Positions 13,446 to 14,963 of a stretch of 14,963 nucleotides of DNA are shown here, one piece after another. How positions within the stretch are numbered: position 1 is the stretch's first letter; each line of letters starts with the position of its first letter. Location: contig JBBDXA010000214.1 in NCBI GenBank assembly GCA_040902585.1, positions 1-14,963 of the forward strand, given 5' to 3'. Under the pieces are notes generated by a model, which was not told the origin of the DNA, did no database searches, and saw only the letters and a program-made list of their open reading frames with translations. Both the position numbers and the translations under genes were made by a program. The stretch is from JBBDXA01 sp040902585. GTDB lineage: Bacteria > Planctomycetota > Phycisphaerae > Phycisphaerales > Phycisphaeraceae.

Positions 13446-14921
13446 ATGCTCTGGCTCTATTTCATCTTCACCTTCGTGTACGGCTCGTGCATCGGCTCGT
13501 TTCTCAACGTCGTCGTCTATCGCATGCCGCGCGGCAAGAGCATCGTCACGCCGCCCTCGGCCTGCCCCAGGTGCGATCACAAACTCGCGTGGTATGACAA
13601 TGTCCCGATCCTCGGCTGGCTCTGGTTGCAAGGCAAGTGTCGCTACTGCAAGAACCCCATCAGCCCGCAGTACCCGCTCGTCGAGTTCGCCACCGGGGCG
13701 CTGCTGGCCGGCGTGTTCCTTATGTATTACCTCGTCGGCTGGCGCCCCGGCTTCGGGCCCGCCCATCCGTTCTTCGGTGAACTGAACCACACCTGGATTC
13801 CGCTCGTCGCTCACCTCGCCCTCGTCGCGGCCCTGTGGGCATCGACGCTGATCGACTTCAAACACTTCATCATCCCGCTGCCCATTCCCTACACCGCTGC
13901 CATCGTCGCGGTGATCGCGCTGCCCATCGCGGCCTTCGTTTCGCCCGAGGCGATTGTTTGGCTCGGCGAAGTGCATGGCGAACTGGTGAACATCGGCATC
14001 GGTCCCGCGGTCGGTCGAGTGGGCTTCTGCGTGGCGATGGGTGCGATGGTGGGCCTGGGTGTGTCGTTGTTGCTCTGGTGGCGCGGGATCCTGCCGCAGA
14101 GCTTTGCGGATGCACATGAATACTGCCCGGGCTGCGGCGAGCACATGGGCAAAGGCTTTGAAGGGGACGCGTGCCCGCTGTGCAACATGTCGCTGATCGA
14201 ACCGGATGAAGATCAACCCAAGGCCGGCGCGAAGGAGGGCGGGTTCGCGGCAGACAGCGGGAAGAAAAAAAAGAAGGGCGGGAAGCGCGGGGAGCGGGAG
14301 GAGACGAAGGGGAAGGGGAGCGCTAAGCCGCAAGCGGCTGGCTCTGGAAAAGATGATGTCGCCCAGGCGCACGGCACGCCTGCCGACTGGCTTGCCTACC
14401 CGCACGCGCGGCGGGAAGTGGTCAAGGAGTGTCTCTTCCTTTTGCCCGCGATCATCGGTGCCTTCATCGGCTACGCCGTCGCCAGCGGGCGAGGCTTCAC
14501 CGGTTCGACCCTGGCCGGCGCTTTGAATCCTTATCCCTGGCATCCCGCGCTGCACATCCTCGGCGGCATCGCCATGGGCTTTCTCGTGGGCGGGGCGATC
14601 ATCTGGTTCACCCGCATCTTCGGCACGCTCGCCTTCGGGAAGGAAGCGATGGGCTTGGGCGATGTGCATCTTTTAGCCGCGGTCGGAGCGGTGCTGGGCC
14701 CTGCTGATGTCGTGGCGGCATTTTTTATTGCCCCTTTCCTCGGATTGACGATGGTAGTGGTGACCAGCCTGATCAGTCAGCTGCGCCATGGCCGGGTGCG
14801 GGTGATTCCGTATGGCCCGTACCTCGCCGCCGCCGCGGTGATCATGATGGTTGCGAGATTGCCGATCGCTGAAGGGCTCTGGAAATGGAATGATCAGTTG
14901 TGGTACTGGTTCATGAAATAG
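13446..14921 (+). CDS. A24-family prepilin peptidase with extra zinc-ribbon insert
   Basis: 491 residues, against about 250-290 for typical PilD/GspO. It is an inner-membrane aspartic protease that cleaves, and often N-methylates, type IV prepilins and type II secretion pseudopilins. The N-terminal part 'GSCIGSFLNVVVYRMPRG' (13-30) is followed by a zinc module with Cys40, Cys43, Cys65 and Cys68. Catalytic aspartates are Asp137 in 'STLIDFKHFIIP' and Asp406 in 'MGLGDVHLL', the family GxGD motif. Residues about 222-328 form an extra insert: a second CPGC...CPLC pair (227-230, 243-246), then a Lys/Gly/Glu-rich linker. 'KKKKKGGK' begins at 273. Then the membrane helices resume. No pilus gene lies beside it. 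ATG at 13446 follows CCCCC with no Shine-Dalgarno; the frame is open upstream to 13284 but covers the repeats. Confidence 0.93.
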   Translation: MLWLYFIFTFVYGSCIGSFLNVVVYRMPRGKSIVTPPSACPRCDHKLAWYDNVPILGWLWLQGKCRYCKNPISPQYPLVEFATGALLAGVFLMYYLVGWRPGFGPAHPFFGELNHTWIPLVAHLALVAALWASTLIDFKHFIIPLPIPYTAAIVAVIALPIAAFVSPEAIVWLGEVHGELVNIGIGPAVGRVGFCVAMGAMVGLGVSLLLWWRGILPQSFADAHEYCPGCGEHMGKGFEGDACPLCNMSLIEPDEDQPKAGAKEGGFAADSGKKKKKGGKRGEREETKGKGSAKPQAAGSGKDDVAQAHGTPADWLAYPHARREVVKECLFLLPAIIGAFIGYAVASGRGFTGSTLAGALNPYPWHPALHILGGIAMGFLVGGAIIWFTRIFGTLAFGKEAMGLGDVHLLAAVGAVLGPADVVAAFFIAPFLGLTMVVVTSLISQLRHGRVRVIPYGPYLAAAAVIMMVARLPIAEGLWKWNDQLWYWFMK

Positions 14922-14925
14922 TTGC

Positions 14926-14963
14926 GGGTTCAGGGTTCAGGGTTCCGAGTTTGAACCCTGAAC
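14926..14963. repeat. Tandem GGGTTCA units and terminal hairpin, truncated by window end
   Basis: GGGTTCA is repeated about 2.7 times (14926-14945). GTTCAGGGTTC (14935-14945) pairs perfectly over 11 bases with GAACCCTGAAC (14953-14963), loop CGAGTTT. It lies just after the prepilin peptidase stop and may act as its transcript-end hairpin. The right side is cut by the window. Confidence 0.75.

Noticed and set aside
13320..14669. 449-residue open frame on the - strand opposite the prepilin peptidase
   Set aside because: Composition is Arg/Asp/His-rich shadow coding; the + strand carries both catalytic aspartates and cysteine modules.

Overview
This window most likely comes from a planctomycete, probably class Phycisphaerae or a relative. 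Several protein types common in that phylum occur together: a secreted PQQ-type beta-propeller, a secreted NHL propeller, a secreted dehydrogenase-like propeller with HEAT-like repeats, a membrane protein with a C-terminal 'CxxC-YDLRG...CPECG' zinc ribbon, and a small 'WPKSWPKELEPL' protein. High GC content, short or missing Shine-Dalgarno sequences and palindrome-rich spacers fit this. No marker gene (16S rRNA, ribosomal protein) is present, so the assignment is an inference from gene content.

Layout. 1-2495, + strand: an atypical Nramp-family metal transporter with a large charged insert, then a small lipoprotein. 2646-7096, - strand, in transcription order: NHL propeller, GDSL/SGNH esterase, RraA-family protein, tRNA-Leu(CAA), PQQ-like propeller. 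They share a strand, but spacers holding palindromes separate most of them, so this is not clearly one operon. 7097-7491 is a divergent intergenic region with nested inverted repeats. 7492-8724, + strand: a polytopic membrane protein with an embedded pseudopilin-like domain and a zinc ribbon. Its 3' end overlaps by 17 bases the convergent small anchored protein at 8708-9211. 9389-11266, - strand: the PVC-type dehydrogenase-like propeller. 11481-14921, + strand: xseA and xseB (exonuclease VII), then an enlarged A24 prepilin peptidase.

How the genes fit together. xseA and xseB encode the two subunits of exonuclease VII and form the one clear functional pair. The prepilin peptidase processes type IV pilin-like proteins, while the protein at 7492 carries a pilin-like soluble domain but no recognisable prepilin cleavage site, so it is probably not a substrate. 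The other genes look like unlinked housekeeping and exported proteins.

Most notable points: (1) the annotated end of xseA is an artefact of a 10-N gap; beyond the gap another frame continues to a C-terminal QPGLF tail resembling a sliding-clamp-binding motif; (2) a pseudopilin-like domain sits inside a six-helix membrane protein; (3) the Nramp homologue lacks the canonical metal-binding motifs and has an insert of about 109 residues; (4) the prepilin peptidase has an extra zinc-ribbon and Lys-rich insert; (5) several unrelated families of palindromic repeats fill the spacers, including two related REPIN-like inverted pairs on either side of the lipoprotein gene. I saw no CRISPR array, phage, insertion sequence, toxin-antitoxin or defence locus.
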